Below, in pieces: positions 37,004-46,358 of a DNA stretch of 64,000 nt. The notes beneath the pieces were generated by a model, which was given only the letters and a program-made list of their open reading frames with translations, was not told the DNA's origin and searched no databases. The stretch covers positions 310,001 through 374,000 of the forward strand of contig CAWBZG010000002.1 of NCBI GenBank assembly GCA_963793245.1, written 5' to 3'. Numbering within the stretch: the first letter of the stretch is position 1; each line of letters opens with the position of its first letter. The position numbers were made by a program, and so were the translations under genes. The stretch is from CAXBBB01 sp963793245 (GTDB lineage: Bacteria; Bacteroidota; Rhodothermia; Rhodothermales; BA12).

Positions 37004-38053
37004 ATGTCCCGCTCACCGTCCGAATCCGCCCCGCTTTCTGAGCGTGAGCGGTCGATCCTGCGTGCCGCTGTCCAGGCGTTCGTGCAGACGGCGGGGCCGG
37101 TCGGCTCGCGGATCTTGGCCGAGCGCTACGATCTGGGCATCAGCAGCGCATCGATCCGGTCGACGCTCTCAGCGCTGGGCGCGGCGGGCTATCTGGATCA
37201 GCCGCACACGTCGGCGGGACGGATTCCGACGGCTCAGGGCTACCGCACGTTCGTCGACGAGTTGATGGCGGCGCCGCTACTGTCGACAGCCGAAAAGCAC
37301 CTGCTCCGCGCCGAACTCGACCGGATGAGCGGCGATACCGACGGTCTGCTGCGCGAAACGAGCAAACTGCTCGGCACGCTGTCGAACCTCTTGGGCGTCG
37401 TTCTCAAACCGCGATTGGCGACTGGGATTTTGGAGCGCATCGAAGCCGTTCCGGTCTCGTCCAGCCGCGTCATCTTCGTGCTCAGCCTGCGCGACGGACT
37501 GGTCAAAACGATCCTGCTCGAACTCGACATGGACGTGCCGCGCGACCGGTTGGAGCGTGTCGTTCAACGCCTCAACGAGCGCATCGCAGGTCTGGCGATG
37601 GAAGAGATCCGCCGGACGTTCGCTGAGCGCGTCAAGGACCTGGACGACGAAACGCGCGCCGGAGTCGTCCGCCTGATCGTCGACCGGCAGCACGCGTTTT
37701 TTGCCGATCCGCCGACCGAGCGCGTCGAGGTGTCGAGTACGTCGCCGCTGCTCAACCAGCCCGAGTTTCAGCAGCCTGCCGAGTTGCGCCGCCTGATCGG
37801 AATGCTCGAGGACGAGCGCTTCTTGGTCCAACTGCTCGAAGACGAGACGAGCAGCGCGGGTGTGGCCCGCATCACGATCGGACGCGAAGGCGACGATGTC
37901 GAAGGCTTCTCGATCGTCACGGCGTGTTACAGGCTAGGCGGGTCGACCGGCACCGTCGGCGTGATCGGCCCGACACGGATGGACTACGCACGCGCCGTCA
38001 GCATCGTCGAGCAGGCCGCCCGAACGCTCTCCGCGTCCTCATCTACCTCCTGA
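37004..38053 (+). CDS. hrcA: Heat-inducible transcription repressor HrcA
   Basis: 349 residues from ATG 37004. Winged helix near 10-75 (SERERSILRAAVQAFVQTAGPVGSRILAERYDLGISSASIRSTLSALGAAGYLDQPHTSAGRIPT), then the GAF-like domain with LSNLLGVVLKPRL and the C-terminal VIGPTRMDYARAVSIVE. HrcA represses heat-shock operons through CIRCE. No CIRCE (TTAGCACTC-N9-GAGTGCTAA) is visible in the 210 bases upstream. First gene of hrcA-grpE-dnaJ. Confidence 0.95.
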   Translation: MSRSPSESAPLSERERSILRAAVQAFVQTAGPVGSRILAERYDLGISSASIRSTLSALGAAGYLDQPHTSAGRIPTAQGYRTFVDELMAAPLLSTAEKHLLRAELDRMSGDTDGLLRETSKLLGTLSNLLGVVLKPRLATGILERIEAVPVSSSRVIFVLSLRDGLVKTILLELDMDVPRDRLERVVQRLNERIAGLAMEEIRRTFAERVKDLDDETRAGVVRLIVDRQHAFFADPPTERVEVSSTSPLLNQPEFQQPAELRRLIGMLEDERFLVQLLEDETSSAGVARITIGREGDDVEGFSIVTACYRLGGSTGTVGVIGPTRMDYARAVSIVEQAARTLSASSSTS

Positions 38054-38080
38054 TTTTTACTACCTATCCCGATACCTACC

Positions 38081-38659
38081 ATGCCCGAAACGCCCCGCGA
38101 CACCGCGACTGCCGAAGAGCAGATGATGCAGACCGTCGAGGAACTCGCCGAGCGCGAAGAACAACTCGAAGCGGCGCATACTGAGCGCGACCAACTCGCT
38201 GAGCAACTGCGCGCCCTACAAGAGGAGCGCGACACGCTCGACGACCGCTTGAAGCGTCAGGCCGCTGAGTACCAGAACTTCCGCCGCCGCACCGAAGAGC
38301 AAAAGACGGGCTGGTCGAACGAGGCTAAGGCGAGCGTGCTCAAAGGCGTACTCGACATCTTCGACGATCTGGATCGCACGCGGGAGGCGACGGCCAAGGC
38401 CGAAGGACCCGAAGCGCTCCAGTCGCTACGTGACGGCGTCGACCTGGTCTACCGCAAGTTCAACGAGACGCTGGACCGCTTGGGCGTAGAGCCGATCAAC
38501 GCTGAGGGCAAGCCGTTCGACGAGCACTTTCACGAAGCGCTCACCCAGCAGCCGGCGCCCGATGGCGTCGAGCAGGGCACCGTCATCACCGAATACCAGA
38601 AAGGCTACACGCTCGGCGACCGCGTCCTGCGCCATAGCAAAGTCGTCGTCGCCGCCTGA
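38081..38659 (+). CDS. grpE: GrpE nucleotide exchange factor
   Basis: 192 residues. A long N-terminal coiled coil (about 10-75, rich in E, Q and R heptads), then the dimer helices RLKRQAAEYQNFRRRTEEQ and the beta-wing with signature FDEHFHEAL, and ITEYQKGYTLGDRVLRHSKVVVA. It releases ADP from DnaK. It lies 27 bases after hrcA and two bases before dnaJ; dnaK is not in the window. Confidence 0.95.
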   Translation: MPETPRDTATAEEQMMQTVEELAEREEQLEAAHTERDQLAEQLRALQEERDTLDDRLKRQAAEYQNFRRRTEEQKTGWSNEAKASVLKGVLDIFDDLDRTREATAKAEGPEALQSLRDGVDLVYRKFNETLDRLGVEPINAEGKPFDEHFHEALTQQPAPDGVEQGTVITEYQKGYTLGDRVLRHSKVVVAA

Positions 38660-38661
38660 AT

Positions 38662-39837
38662 ATGATCGAATACTACGAAGTCCTGGGCGTTGCCCGCGAC
38701 GCTACCGACGCCGACATCAAGAAGGCGTATCGCAAGGTCGCGATGCAGTATCACCCGGACCGCAATCCGGGCGACGAAGCTGCCGAGGCCAAGTTCAAGG
38801 AAGCCGCCGAAGCCAACGAGGTGCTGTCGAACCCCGACAAGCGCGCCCGCTACGACCGCTACGGTCACGACGGATTGCGCGGAGCCGGAGGAGGCGGACA
38901 GCAGCCGTTCACGAACGTCAACGACATCTTCGACCGCTTCGGCGACATCTTCGGCGCAGCGGCGGGCGGCGGTGGATTCGAAGACCTGTTCGGCGGCGGA
39001 CGCTCGCGCCGTGGCCCGCAGCGCGGACGCCCCGGAAGCGACCTGCGCATCAAACTGCCGCTGACGCTCGAAGAGATCGCGGGCGGTGTCGAGCGCAACG
39101 TCAAAGTTCGCAAGTTCGTCGACTGCGACACGTGCAGTGGGACCGGCTCGCCCGACGGTGACGCAGGATTCGCGACGTGCTCGACGTGCCAGGGCGCGGG
39201 CGAGGTGCAGCGCGTCAGCCGCAGTGTCTTTGGCCAGTTCGTGAGCGTTCAGCCGTGCCCCTCGTGCGAAGGCGAAGGGCGGACGTTGCAGGCCCCATGT
39301 CCGAGTTGCTCGGGCGAAGGGCGTGAGCGAGGCGAGGAGACGATCACCATTCATGTGCCGCCGGGCGTCCTCGAGGGCAACTTCTTGACGCTGCGCGGTG
39401 CTGGAAACGCAGGCATCCGAGGCGGAACGGGCGGTGATCTGCGCGTCGAGATCGAAGAGAAGGCCCACGAGCACTTTACGCGCGAAGGACTCGACGTGGC
39501 GCTCGACGTGTATCTCTCGCTGCCCGACGCCGCCTTGGGCACCGAAGTCGACGTGCCGACGCTGATCGGAACGTCGCGCGTCACCGTTGATCCGGGCGTG
39601 CAGAGCGGGAAAACCCTGCGGATGCGCGGACGTGGTCTCCCCGAACTCGGCGGCAGCAGGCATGGTGACCAACTCGTCCGCCTGCACGTCTGGACGCCGC
39701 AGAACCTCACCGACGAACAAGCCGCGACGCTCGACGCGATGCGCGACGAACCAGCGTTTCAGCCCAACCCTAAGGCCGACAACGGAGGCCGCGCCCGCTC
39801 ATTCTTCTCCAAAGTCCGCAACGCCTTCACCGCCTAA
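38662..39837 (+). CDS. dnaJ: Chaperone DnaJ
   Basis: 391 residues, full length. J domain 1-70 with the HPD motif (YHPDRNPG), a G/F-rich linker (about 75-120), a zinc-binding domain with four CxxCxGxG motifs (CDTCSGTG, CSTCQGAG, CPSCEGEG, CPSCSGEG) and two C-terminal beta domains (IHVPPGVLEGNFLTLRGAG, VDVPTLIGTSRVTVDPGVQSGKTLRMRGRGLP). Co-chaperone of DnaK, cytoplasmic. Last gene of the operon, followed by palindromic repeat B. Confidence 0.97.
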   Translation: MIEYYEVLGVARDATDADIKKAYRKVAMQYHPDRNPGDEAAEAKFKEAAEANEVLSNPDKRARYDRYGHDGLRGAGGGGQQPFTNVNDIFDRFGDIFGAAAGGGGFEDLFGGGRSRRGPQRGRPGSDLRIKLPLTLEEIAGGVERNVKVRKFVDCDTCSGTGSPDGDAGFATCSTCQGAGEVQRVSRSVFGQFVSVQPCPSCEGEGRTLQAPCPSCSGEGRERGEETITIHVPPGVLEGNFLTLRGAGNAGIRGGTGGDLRVEIEEKAHEHFTREGLDVALDVYLSLPDAALGTEVDVPTLIGTSRVTVDPGVQSGKTLRMRGRGLPELGGSRHGDQLVRLHVWTPQNLTDEQAATLDAMRDEPAFQPNPKADNGGRARSFFSKVRNAFTA

Positions 39838-39874
39838 ACCCGACGCGCCGAGGTTGCCACCGTATGGTCTACCT

Positions 39875-39958
39875 CGTCATCCCGAGCGCAGCGTGGCGAT
39901 CTCCAGCGCTAGCTGGTACCACGGAGATCGCCGCGTCGCTCCGCTCCTCGCGATGACA
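39875..39958. repeat. Dispersed palindromic intergenic element, copy B
   Basis: Arms CGTCATCCCGAGCGCAGCG...GGCGATCTCC and GGAGATCGCCGCG...CTCCTCGCGATGACA around a loop containing CTAGCTGGTACCAC. Same orientation as copy A. It lies 37 bases after the dnaJ stop, before a flavin reductase gene on the same strand. Confidence 0.8.
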
Positions 39959-40007
39959 TGGCGGAGACTGTAGCGCCCTTCCTGATACTCGACAACTGCC
40001 GCCCTCT

Positions 40008-40503
40008 ATGCCCGACACTCCCGACCCCGCCGACGGCCTGCGCACGGCCATGCGTCTGAGCGCGCAGCCGGTCTCGGTTGTCACGGCGCAGGCAGGTGAG
40101 GTCGCACGCGGGCTGACGGTCAGCAGCTTCACCAGCCTCTCGCTCGACCCGCCGCTGCTTTCGTTCGCACTGGGCAACGAGACGCTGTTTCTGCCCGTCC
40201 TGCGCGAGTCGGGCCGTTTCGCTCTCCACATCCTCGACGCCAGCCAGGAGGCCATCGCCCTCCGTTTTGCGATGCCCGGACGCACACCTGCCGAGCAGTT
40301 CGACGGTGCGGGCGCCACGCTCGACGACGACGGCACGCCTGCGCTTCCCTCACTTCCTCTCGCGCCTCGCCGGATCCATCGACCGTCTGATCGAACTGGG
40401 CGATCACACGCTCGTGATCGGTCGGGTAGAATCGGTGTACCTCGCCGACACGGGCGAAGAGCCGCTGCTCTACTACGACCGCGCGTTTCGGCGACTGGCC
40501 TGA
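40008..40503 (+). pseudogene. Flavin reductase-like FMN-binding protein, one frameshift near 40350
   Basis: The N-terminal part shows the flavin reductase pattern: GLRTAMRLSAQPVSVVTA, ARGLTVSSFTSLSLDPPLLSFALG and ESGRFALHIL. Near 40350 (CTTCCCTCACTTCC) one extra base breaks the frame; corrected, it reads HFLSRLAGSIDRLIELGDHTLVIGRVESVYL to a stop at 40503. The normal family end GDHTLVIGRV strongly supports the repair. Length about 165 residues. It would reduce FMN or FAD with NAD(P)H or serve a partner monooxygenase; no partner is adjacent. Confidence 0.8.
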
Positions 40504-40619
40504 GAGACAACAACCAGGCTCGTCTCGCTGAAGAGTCCGATTGTGGTTTAGGCGAGGACAGACACCCAGGATGGTGCGATCTGCACTCGTACCTTTGGGG
40601 TCTCCTCTGACCCGCACGC

Positions 40620-41215
40620 GTGGACGCCTTCGTCGCTTTTTTCTCCAATCCCGTCGAGGTCGCAGGCGCGGTGCTGACCGTCGTGAGCATCGTGTTGCTG
40701 GTGCGACAGAGTCTGTGGGGATGGCCTGTAGGGATTGCCGCGACGCTGCTGTATTTGCCTGTGTTCTGGCAGGCTAAACTGTACGGCGATCTGGGGTTGT
40801 ACGGCGTGTTTCTCGTCGCCCAGGTCTACGGATGGCGCGTGTGGTACGTCGGCGGCCCAGACGACGATGCGGCATTGTCACCCCGTTTAGGATCGCCTGT
40901 TGGTTTGGTGGTGCTACTCGTTGGCGCTGCTCTGGGGACGGTGAGGCTTGGGCTGGCTGCTCGAACGGGCGGGCGGATCGCTGCCGTACTGGGATGGGTT
41001 CACCACGTCGTTTGCGCTGGCAGCGCAGATCATGCAGGCACGCAAATGGGTCGAAAACTGGTTGGTGTGGATCGTCGTCAACACGGTCGCGTGGGCGTCT
41101 ACTTGTGAAAGGGTTGGGGCCTACAGCAGCGTTCTACGCACTTCTACTTGGGCTGGCTGTGACGGGTTGGATGACGTGGCACCGCGAATTGCGACTGGAC
41201 GACAGCGAACTGTGA
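40620..41215 (+). pseudogene. pnuC: PnuC nicotinamide riboside transporter, at least three frameshifts
   Basis: GTG start. The intact N-terminal half has VEVAGAVLTVVSIVLLVRQSLWGWPVGIAATLLYLPVFWQ and GLYGVFLVAQVYGWRVW, matching PnuC membrane helices with their conserved tryptophans. The frame then breaks near 40950, continues as SLPYWDGFTTSFALAAQIMQARKWVENWLVWIVVNTVA, and needs two further one-base additions near 41088 and 41106 to reach YLVKGLGPTAAFYALLL and the stop at 41215. It imports nicotinamide riboside. It lies 17 bases before a NadR-type kinase gene, a common NAD-salvage pair. Confidence 0.82.
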
Positions 41216-41232
41216 GATCTGCCCATCACCCA

Positions 41233-41949
41233 ATGCGCGTCCGCGTGGCGTGGCGGGACGACGAGCGCGAGCGGGCGTTTGTACGGGCGTTCGGCCTGTC
41301 GTGGGGCGGCGAGTTGACGCTGCGTGCCGAGGCTCCCCTCGTCGCCGAAGTGGGAGCGCCGGGTGTGTCGATCCCAGTCGATTTGTCGGGGCTTTCGGCG
41401 TGGTCCAAGCGTGACGGTGAGGTAGATCGGACCGAGCGTATCGTCCTTCTCGGTCCAGAGTCGACAGGCAAGACGTGGCTCAGTCGCGATCTGGCTCAGA
41501 CGTTTCGCGTTCCGTTTGTGCTCGAATATCTGCGCACCTGGATCGACCACAAAGGGCTGCCCGTCACGTTGCGCGACGCTCATGCCGCAGCACGGGGGCA
41601 GATCGCATCCGAGGCTGCTACGCGCTCGCTCGCCCCGCCCGCCCTGATCTGCGACACCGACTTGTGGATGAACGTCGTCTACGCGCGCCGCTACTTCGGC
41701 ACGTGCCCCAAGTGGATTGAGCAGGCTGCCTGTGCTCAATCGCCTGCCCTGACGCTCGTCCTCGCCCCGGACGTAGAGTGGACGCCCGATCCGCAGCGCG
41801 ATCTGCCCGACGAAGCTGCTCGGTGGGAGATTTTTGATGCGGTTTGCTCGGTCTTGCGCGAAGTGGGCCGTCCGTTCACCGTCGTCAGGGGAGGTTGGGA
41901 ACGGCGCCGATTCGCGGCCCACGAGCACGTACGCGCGCTGCGGCTGTAG
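41233..41949 (+). CDS. NadR-like ATP-binding kinase (probable nicotinamide riboside kinase)
   Basis: 238 residues. After a 65-residue lead without recognisable motifs, the AAA_28/NadR-kinase domain starts with the P-loop LLGPESTGKT (about 72-81), then VLEYLRTWID, the ALICDTDLWMNVVYARRYFG Walker-B-like segment and LVLAPDVEWTPDPQRDLPD. The NMN adenylyltransferase domain of full NadR is absent. With pnuC directly upstream it would phosphorylate imported nicotinamide riboside to NMN. The stop is one base from the convergent AcuC-like stop. Confidence 0.85.
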   Translation: MRVRVAWRDDERERAFVRAFGLSWGGELTLRAEAPLVAEVGAPGVSIPVDLSGLSAWSKRDGEVDRTERIVLLGPESTGKTWLSRDLAQTFRVPFVLEYLRTWIDHKGLPVTLRDAHAAARGQIASEAATRSLAPPALICDTDLWMNVVYARRYFGTCPKWIEQAACAQSPALTLVLAPDVEWTPDPQRDLPDEAARWEIFDAVCSVLREVGRPFTVVRGGWERRRFAAHEHVRALRL

Positions 41950-41950
41950 C

Positions 41951-43072
41951 CTACATCCATAGGCGTGCGCAGCGTTCGAGCAGTTGACTCGTGCGCTCGC
42001 GCGTCAGGCCCGAAATCCACTCGTCGGTCGTCGTGGGCGACGCGTCGTCGAGGGTGGCGCTGAACGGGGTGTGGGTCACCTCGGTCCAATACTTTCGCCA
42101 TTTGGGGGGCATCGTCGCAGGCAAGTCGAAGCCCATCAGTTCGGCCATCAGCAGCAGCCACACACGCGACGAACTGTCGGGATGGTAGCCGCCGCCCAGG
42201 GTGACAAGCATCCGTCCGCCTGCGTGCTCGTGGCCGAGTTCGTGGATGCGGCGCCAGAGTGTGCGGTAGGCGTACGTCGACAGGTTGAGGTTGGCGAGTG
42301 GATCGATGCGGTGCGCGTCGGCTCCGGCTTCTACAAGGAGCACGTCGGGGCCGAACCACGCTAGCGCGTGCGGAACGACGGTTTCGAACGCGCGCAGGTA
42401 CACGTCGTCGCCGGTTTCCGGCAGCAGCGGGACGTTGAGCGCGTAGCCCGCTCCGGCGTCTTCGCCCGTGTCTTCGACGTTGCCCGTCCCTGGATAGAGC
42501 GTGTGGCCGTCCTGGTGAAGCGAGATCGTCAGCACGTCTGGGTCGTCGTAGAACAGTCCTTCGACGCCGTCGCCGTGGTGTACGTCTACGTCGAGGTAGG
42601 CAACGCGCAGCCCTTTGTCCCGCAGCGCGCGGATGGCGACGCCGTGGTCCGAGTACACGCAGAAGCCGGACGCCTCGGCGTGGCGCGCGTGGTGCAGCCC
42701 GCCGCCTAGCATCAGGACAGGTTCGGACGTTTCGGCGGCGAGCAGCGCGCCATGCTTCGTCCCACCGACGAGCACTCTGGCCGCATGGTCCATGCCCTCG
42801 AAAAGGGGCACGTCGGGTGTGTTCAGCCCATATTTCCACAAGTCGTCGACCGGCACTTCTTCGCCGCGTCCCGCCTTCTGGACGGCAGCCACGAAATCGG
42901 CATCGTGGACGCTCAGTATCTCCTCGGTCGTGGCGATGGGCGGCGACGTAAACGCTAAGTCGTGCCCCATCTCGCGCAGCGCCTCCATCAGCATCACCTG
43001 CCGTTGCGGGGTAAACGGGTGGCCCTGTCCGAACGTGTAGGCTTGGAATGCGGCGTCGTAAAGAATCGTCAT
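41951..43072 (-). CDS. Histone deacetylase-family protein (AcuC-like)
   Basis: 373 residues. Class I deacetylase fold with GQGHPFTPQR, GGGLHHARHAEASGFCVYSD (charge-relay histidines), YLDVDVHHGDGVEGLFY (zinc ligands D and H), SLHQDGHTLYPGTG, EAGADAHRIDPLANLNLS (zinc ligand D) and a LGGGYHPDSSSR segment. Catalytic residues look complete. It may remove acetyl groups from acetyl-CoA synthetase or polyamines; no acs or acuAB gene is nearby. Confidence 0.92.
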   Translation of the reverse strand: MTILYDAAFQAYTFGQGHPFTPQRQVMLMEALREMGHDLAFTSPPIATTEEILSVHDADFVAAVQKAGRGEEVPVDDLWKYGLNTPDVPLFEGMDHAARVLVGGTKHGALLAAETSEPVLMLGGGLHHARHAEASGFCVYSDHGVAIRALRDKGLRVAYLDVDVHHGDGVEGLFYDDPDVLTISLHQDGHTLYPGTGNVEDTGEDAGAGYALNVPLLPETGDDVYLRAFETVVPHALAWFGPDVLLVEAGADAHRIDPLANLNLSTYAYRTLWRRIHELGHEHAGGRMLVTLGGGYHPDSSSRVWLLLMAELMGFDLPATMPPKWRKYWTEVTHTPFSATLDDASPTTTDEWISGLTRERTSQLLERCARLWM

Positions 43073-43171
43073 GCGCCAAGAAACGCACGCGCGTCTACCG
43101 GGCGAAAGGGCTGGAGTAAGGGGCGATTTACGAATCGCCCATACGCGGCTGTGTGGCGTGAGGAGAAGGAC

Positions 43172-44422
43172 TCAGTCGATGGTCCAGGTCGTGTTTCCGG
43201 CGAGCAGGGCGGAGAGGTCGCCTTTGCCTTTCGCTTTGGCGACGTCGGCGAGTTGCTGCTGGAGCATGGCGTCGTAGGTCGGGCGATCTTCGCGGTAGAT
43301 CACGCCAAACGGACGCGGAAGCGCCTCGACGCCGTCGGGCTGCGTCCAGAAGAGTTGGCTGAGCAGGTAGGCGAGCGTGCGGTCGGTCTCGTCGTGAACC
43401 AGGCAGTCGCTGATCGACGCGTCGCCGTTCTCCAGGTCGATGCTGGTCAGTTTCAATCCGTCGAGTGAGAGGCCGCGTTTGCCGCCGTCGAATGTCATCG
43501 GCTGCCCATCGTCGAGTAGGATCGTGCGGAGCGGCTTGGTGTCGCGCTCGGTAAACTCGAAAAAGGCGCCGTCGTTGAAGATGTTGCAGTTCTGATAGAT
43601 CTCGACGAACGACGTGCCCCGGTGTCCATGCGCCCTGCGCAGCGTCTCGGCGAGGTGTTTAGGATCGCGGTCGAGCGAGCGGGCGACGAAACTCGCGTCG
43701 GCTCCTAGGGCGACAGCGAGCGGGTTGAACGGATGGTCGAGCGATCCGTACGGCGTGCTCTTCGTCACTTTGCCTTCTTCAGACGTCGGGCTGTACTGGC
43801 CTTTGGTCAAGCCGTAGATCTGGTTGTTGAACAGCAAGATCTGCAGGTCGACGTTGCGGCGGAGCAGATGGATCAGGTGGTTGCCGCCGATCGAGAGCGC
43901 GTCGCCGTCGCCCGTAATCACCCACACGTCTAGATCGGGGCGCGTCGCTTTGAGACCCGTCGCGATGGCCGGCGCGCGTCCGTGGATGGAGTGGAAGCCG
44001 TACGTGTTCATGTAGTACGGAAAGCGCGACGAGCAGCCGATGCCGCTTAAGAAAACGGTCTCCTCACGCGTGACGCCGAGTTCGGGCAGCAAGCGCTGGA
44101 CGGTCGCCAGAATCGCGTAGTCGCCGCAGCCGGGGCACCAGCGCACGTCCTGATCCGTCGCGAAGTCCTTACGCGTCAGTCCGGGCGCATCACCAGCCGC
44201 ACCGTCGCCGCCAGGCGGCAGCATCGGCTTCTTGGCACCCGGAGGAAGTGTGGGCTTCTTCGAGGGAGGGAGCGCAGCCTTTTTGCCGGATGGCGGAAGC
44301 GTTGCCTTCTTCGCACTGGGCGGCAGCGTGGGTTTGCGCGTCGCATCGGAGCCTTCCGCCGGGCGTTTGTGTGCGGGCGGCGGCGTGCGGTCGGGACGCG
44401 GCAGATCGGGATCGGTAGGCAT
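43172..44422 (-). CDS. korB: 2-oxoglutarate (2-oxoacid):ferredoxin oxidoreductase, beta subunit, with repeat-bearing N-terminal extension
   Basis: 416 residues. The catalytic domain begins near residue 85 (LTRKDFATDQDVRWCPGCGDY) with CPGCGDY and GIGCSSRFPYYMNTYG, followed by the TPP-binding ITGDGDALSIGGNH and LFNNQIYGLTKGQYSPTS. Length from there is normal for KorB. The first 80 residues are unusual: proline- and lysine-rich with five xLPPS/G-KK type repeats (TLPPSAKK, TLPPSGKK, ALPPSKK, TLPPGAKK, MLPPGG). With KorA it decarboxylates 2-oxoglutarate to succinyl-CoA, reducing ferredoxin, or runs in reverse. KorA is encoded 64 bases upstream. Confidence 0.93.
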   Translation of the reverse strand: MPTDPDLPRPDRTPPPAHKRPAEGSDATRKPTLPPSAKKATLPPSGKKAALPPSKKPTLPPGAKKPMLPPGGDGAAGDAPGLTRKDFATDQDVRWCPGCGDYAILATVQRLLPELGVTREETVFLSGIGCSSRFPYYMNTYGFHSIHGRAPAIATGLKATRPDLDVWVITGDGDALSIGGNHLIHLLRRNVDLQILLFNNQIYGLTKGQYSPTSEEGKVTKSTPYGSLDHPFNPLAVALGADASFVARSLDRDPKHLAETLRRAHGHRGTSFVEIYQNCNIFNDGAFFEFTERDTKPLRTILLDDGQPMTFDGGKRGLSLDGLKLTSIDLENGDASISDCLVHDETDRTLAYLLSQLFWTQPDGVEALPRPFGVIYREDRPTYDAMLQQQLADVAKAKGKGDLSALLAGNTTWTID

Positions 44423-44486
44423 AGCAGTTGGAATCGGTAGCGACGTGCTAGCGACGGGGCATGCCCCATCGGTGCGGACGGCAGGT

Positions 44487-46358
44487 TCAGGCGATCAGCG
44501 CGCGAGCAGCGGCTTCGATTTCGGACGCTTTGAACGGAGCGCCCTGCACCTTGTTGAGTTGCGCCACATCGAGTAGGAAGCGCTCACGCAAGACGCGGCT
44601 GAGTTGCCCCATGTTGAGTTCGGGCACCAGGACGCGGTCGAAGCGCGCGAACAGTTCGGGCAAGCCGGGAGGCAGCGGGTTGAGCCAGCGCAGATGCGTG
44701 CTGCTGACGGCCAGTCCTTCCATGCGCAGCCGCTCGCCCGCCGCTTCGATGGCGCCGCGCGTCGATCCCCAGCCGACGATCAGCACATCGCCGCTGTCCG
44801 CGCCTTCGACGACGGGCGGACCCAACTCGCGTTCGATCCGCTGCGTCTTGGCGGCGCGCAAGTCGGTCATCAGTTGGTGATTGGCCGCGTCGTAGCTGAC
44901 GTTGCCGGTCCGGTCCTGCTTTTCCAGTCCGCCGATGCGGTGTTCGAGTCCGGGTGTGCCTGGCCTGGCCCAGGGGCGTGCCAGCGTGTCCTCGTTGCGG
45001 ACGTAGGGAAGGAACGGCGCGTCGTCTTCACTGCGTTTGGGCGCGAAGTCGGGGGCGATGTCGAGCAGAGCCGACGGATCGGGGATGAGCCACGGCTCGC
45101 TGCCATTGGCGAGGTAGCCGTCCGACAGGAGGACGACGGGCGTGCGGTATTTCACCGCGATGCGGCAGGCTTCGTAGGCGGCCTCAAAGCAGTCGCCGGG
45201 CGTCGACGCGGCGATGACGGGCAGTGGCGCCTCACCGTTGCGCCCGTAGAGCGCCTGGAGCAAGTCCGACTGCTCGGTCTTGGTCGGCAGGCCGGTCGAG
45301 GGGCCGCCGCGCTGCACGTTGACGATCACCATCGGAAGCTCGGTCATAATCGCCAGTCCGATGGTCTCGGTTTTGAGCGCCATGCCAGGGCCGCTCGTGC
45401 CCGTGACGCCGAGCGATCCGCCGAAACTCGCGCCCAACGCCGCGCCGACAGCGGCGATTTCGTCCTCGGCCTGGACCGTCGCCACGCCGAAGTTCTTGTG
45501 CTTGCTCAACTCGTGGAGCAGATCACTCGCCGGAGTAATCGGGTAGGTGCCGTAGAAGATCGTTAGCCCGCTGCGCTGACCGGCAGTGACCAGGCCGAGA
45601 GCGAGGGCTTCGGCGCCCCGGATGGCGCGGTAGCGACCTTTGGGTAGTTCGGCAGGCCGCACATCGTAGCGGACGGCAAACGCTTCGATCGTCTCGCCAT
45701 AGTGAAAGCCTTTGCGCAGCAGCAGCAAGTTGGCATCGCGGACGGCGGCGTTCTTGGCAAACTTGCGGCTCGCCCATTCGAGCGCCGAGTCGAGCGGGCG
45801 GGCGTAGAGCCACAGCGCTAGCCCCAGCGCAAACATGTTTTTGGAGCGGTCAATCTCCTTGGTGTTCAGGCCGCTTCCTTTGAGCGCCTCGCGGCAGATA
45901 GTTGTTAGCCCGATCTCGATCACCTGAAAGCGCTCGCCCAAGCTCAAGTCGTTGAGCGGGTTCGATTCTAGCCGCGCCAACTCCAGTCCGCGCGCGTCGA
46001 ACGCGTCCGAGTTGACCAGAATCGTCCCGCCCAGCCGTACGCGCTCCAGGTTCTTTACCAGCGCCGCCGGGTTCATCGCTACGAGCAGGTCAACGTCGTC
46101 GCCGGGCGTGCGGATGGTGTCGCTGCCGAAGTGGAGTTGGAAGCCCGACACGCCGTAGGGCGTCCCGGCAGGCGCGCGGATCTCGGCGGGGAAGTCGGGC
46201 AGCGTCGCCAGATCGTTCCGGGCGAGCGCAGTCGCCAACGTGAACTGCGCGCCGGTGATCTGCATGCCGTCGCCGCTGTCGCCCGCGAACAGGATGACGG
46301 CGGACGGAATGGTCTGGAGCGGCTTGGCGGACGGGGCGACGGCTTCGGACACGGGCAC
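44487..46358 (-). CDS. korA: 2-oxoglutarate (2-oxoacid):ferredoxin oxidoreductase, alpha (fused gamma-alpha) subunit
   Basis: 623 residues from a GTG (a second GTG lies six bases on). The N-terminal gamma domain (about 15-200) has ILFAGDSGDGMQITGAQFT and FPAEIRAPAGTPYGVSGFQLHF; the alpha domain (about 220-620) has FYGTYPITPASDLLHELS, VQAEDEIAAVGAALGASFGG and RGGPSTGLPTKTEQSDL, as in KorA of aerobic bacteria. Heterotetramer with KorB; no separate ferredoxin subunit gene is adjacent. It coexists with the dehydrogenase-type E2 at 57.1 kb. Confidence 0.94.
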   Translation of the reverse strand: MPVSEAVAPSAKPLQTIPSAVILFAGDSGDGMQITGAQFTLATALARNDLATLPDFPAEIRAPAGTPYGVSGFQLHFGSDTIRTPGDDVDLLVAMNPAALVKNLERVRLGGTILVNSDAFDARGLELARLESNPLNDLSLGERFQVIEIGLTTICREALKGSGLNTKEIDRSKNMFALGLALWLYARPLDSALEWASRKFAKNAAVRDANLLLLRKGFHYGETIEAFAVRYDVRPAELPKGRYRAIRGAEALALGLVTAGQRSGLTIFYGTYPITPASDLLHELSKHKNFGVATVQAEDEIAAVGAALGASFGGSLGVTGTSGPGMALKTETIGLAIMTELPMVIVNVQRGGPSTGLPTKTEQSDLLQALYGRNGEAPLPVIAASTPGDCFEAAYEACRIAVKYRTPVVLLSDGYLANGSEPWLIPDPSALLDIAPDFAPKRSEDDAPFLPYVRNEDTLARPWARPGTPGLEHRIGGLEKQDRTGNVSYDAANHQLMTDLRAAKTQRIERELGPPVVEGADSGDVLIVGWGSTRGAIEAAGERLRMEGLAVSSTHLRWLNPLPPGLPELFARFDRVLVPELNMGQLSRVLRERFLLDVAQLNKVQGAPFKASEIEAAARALIA

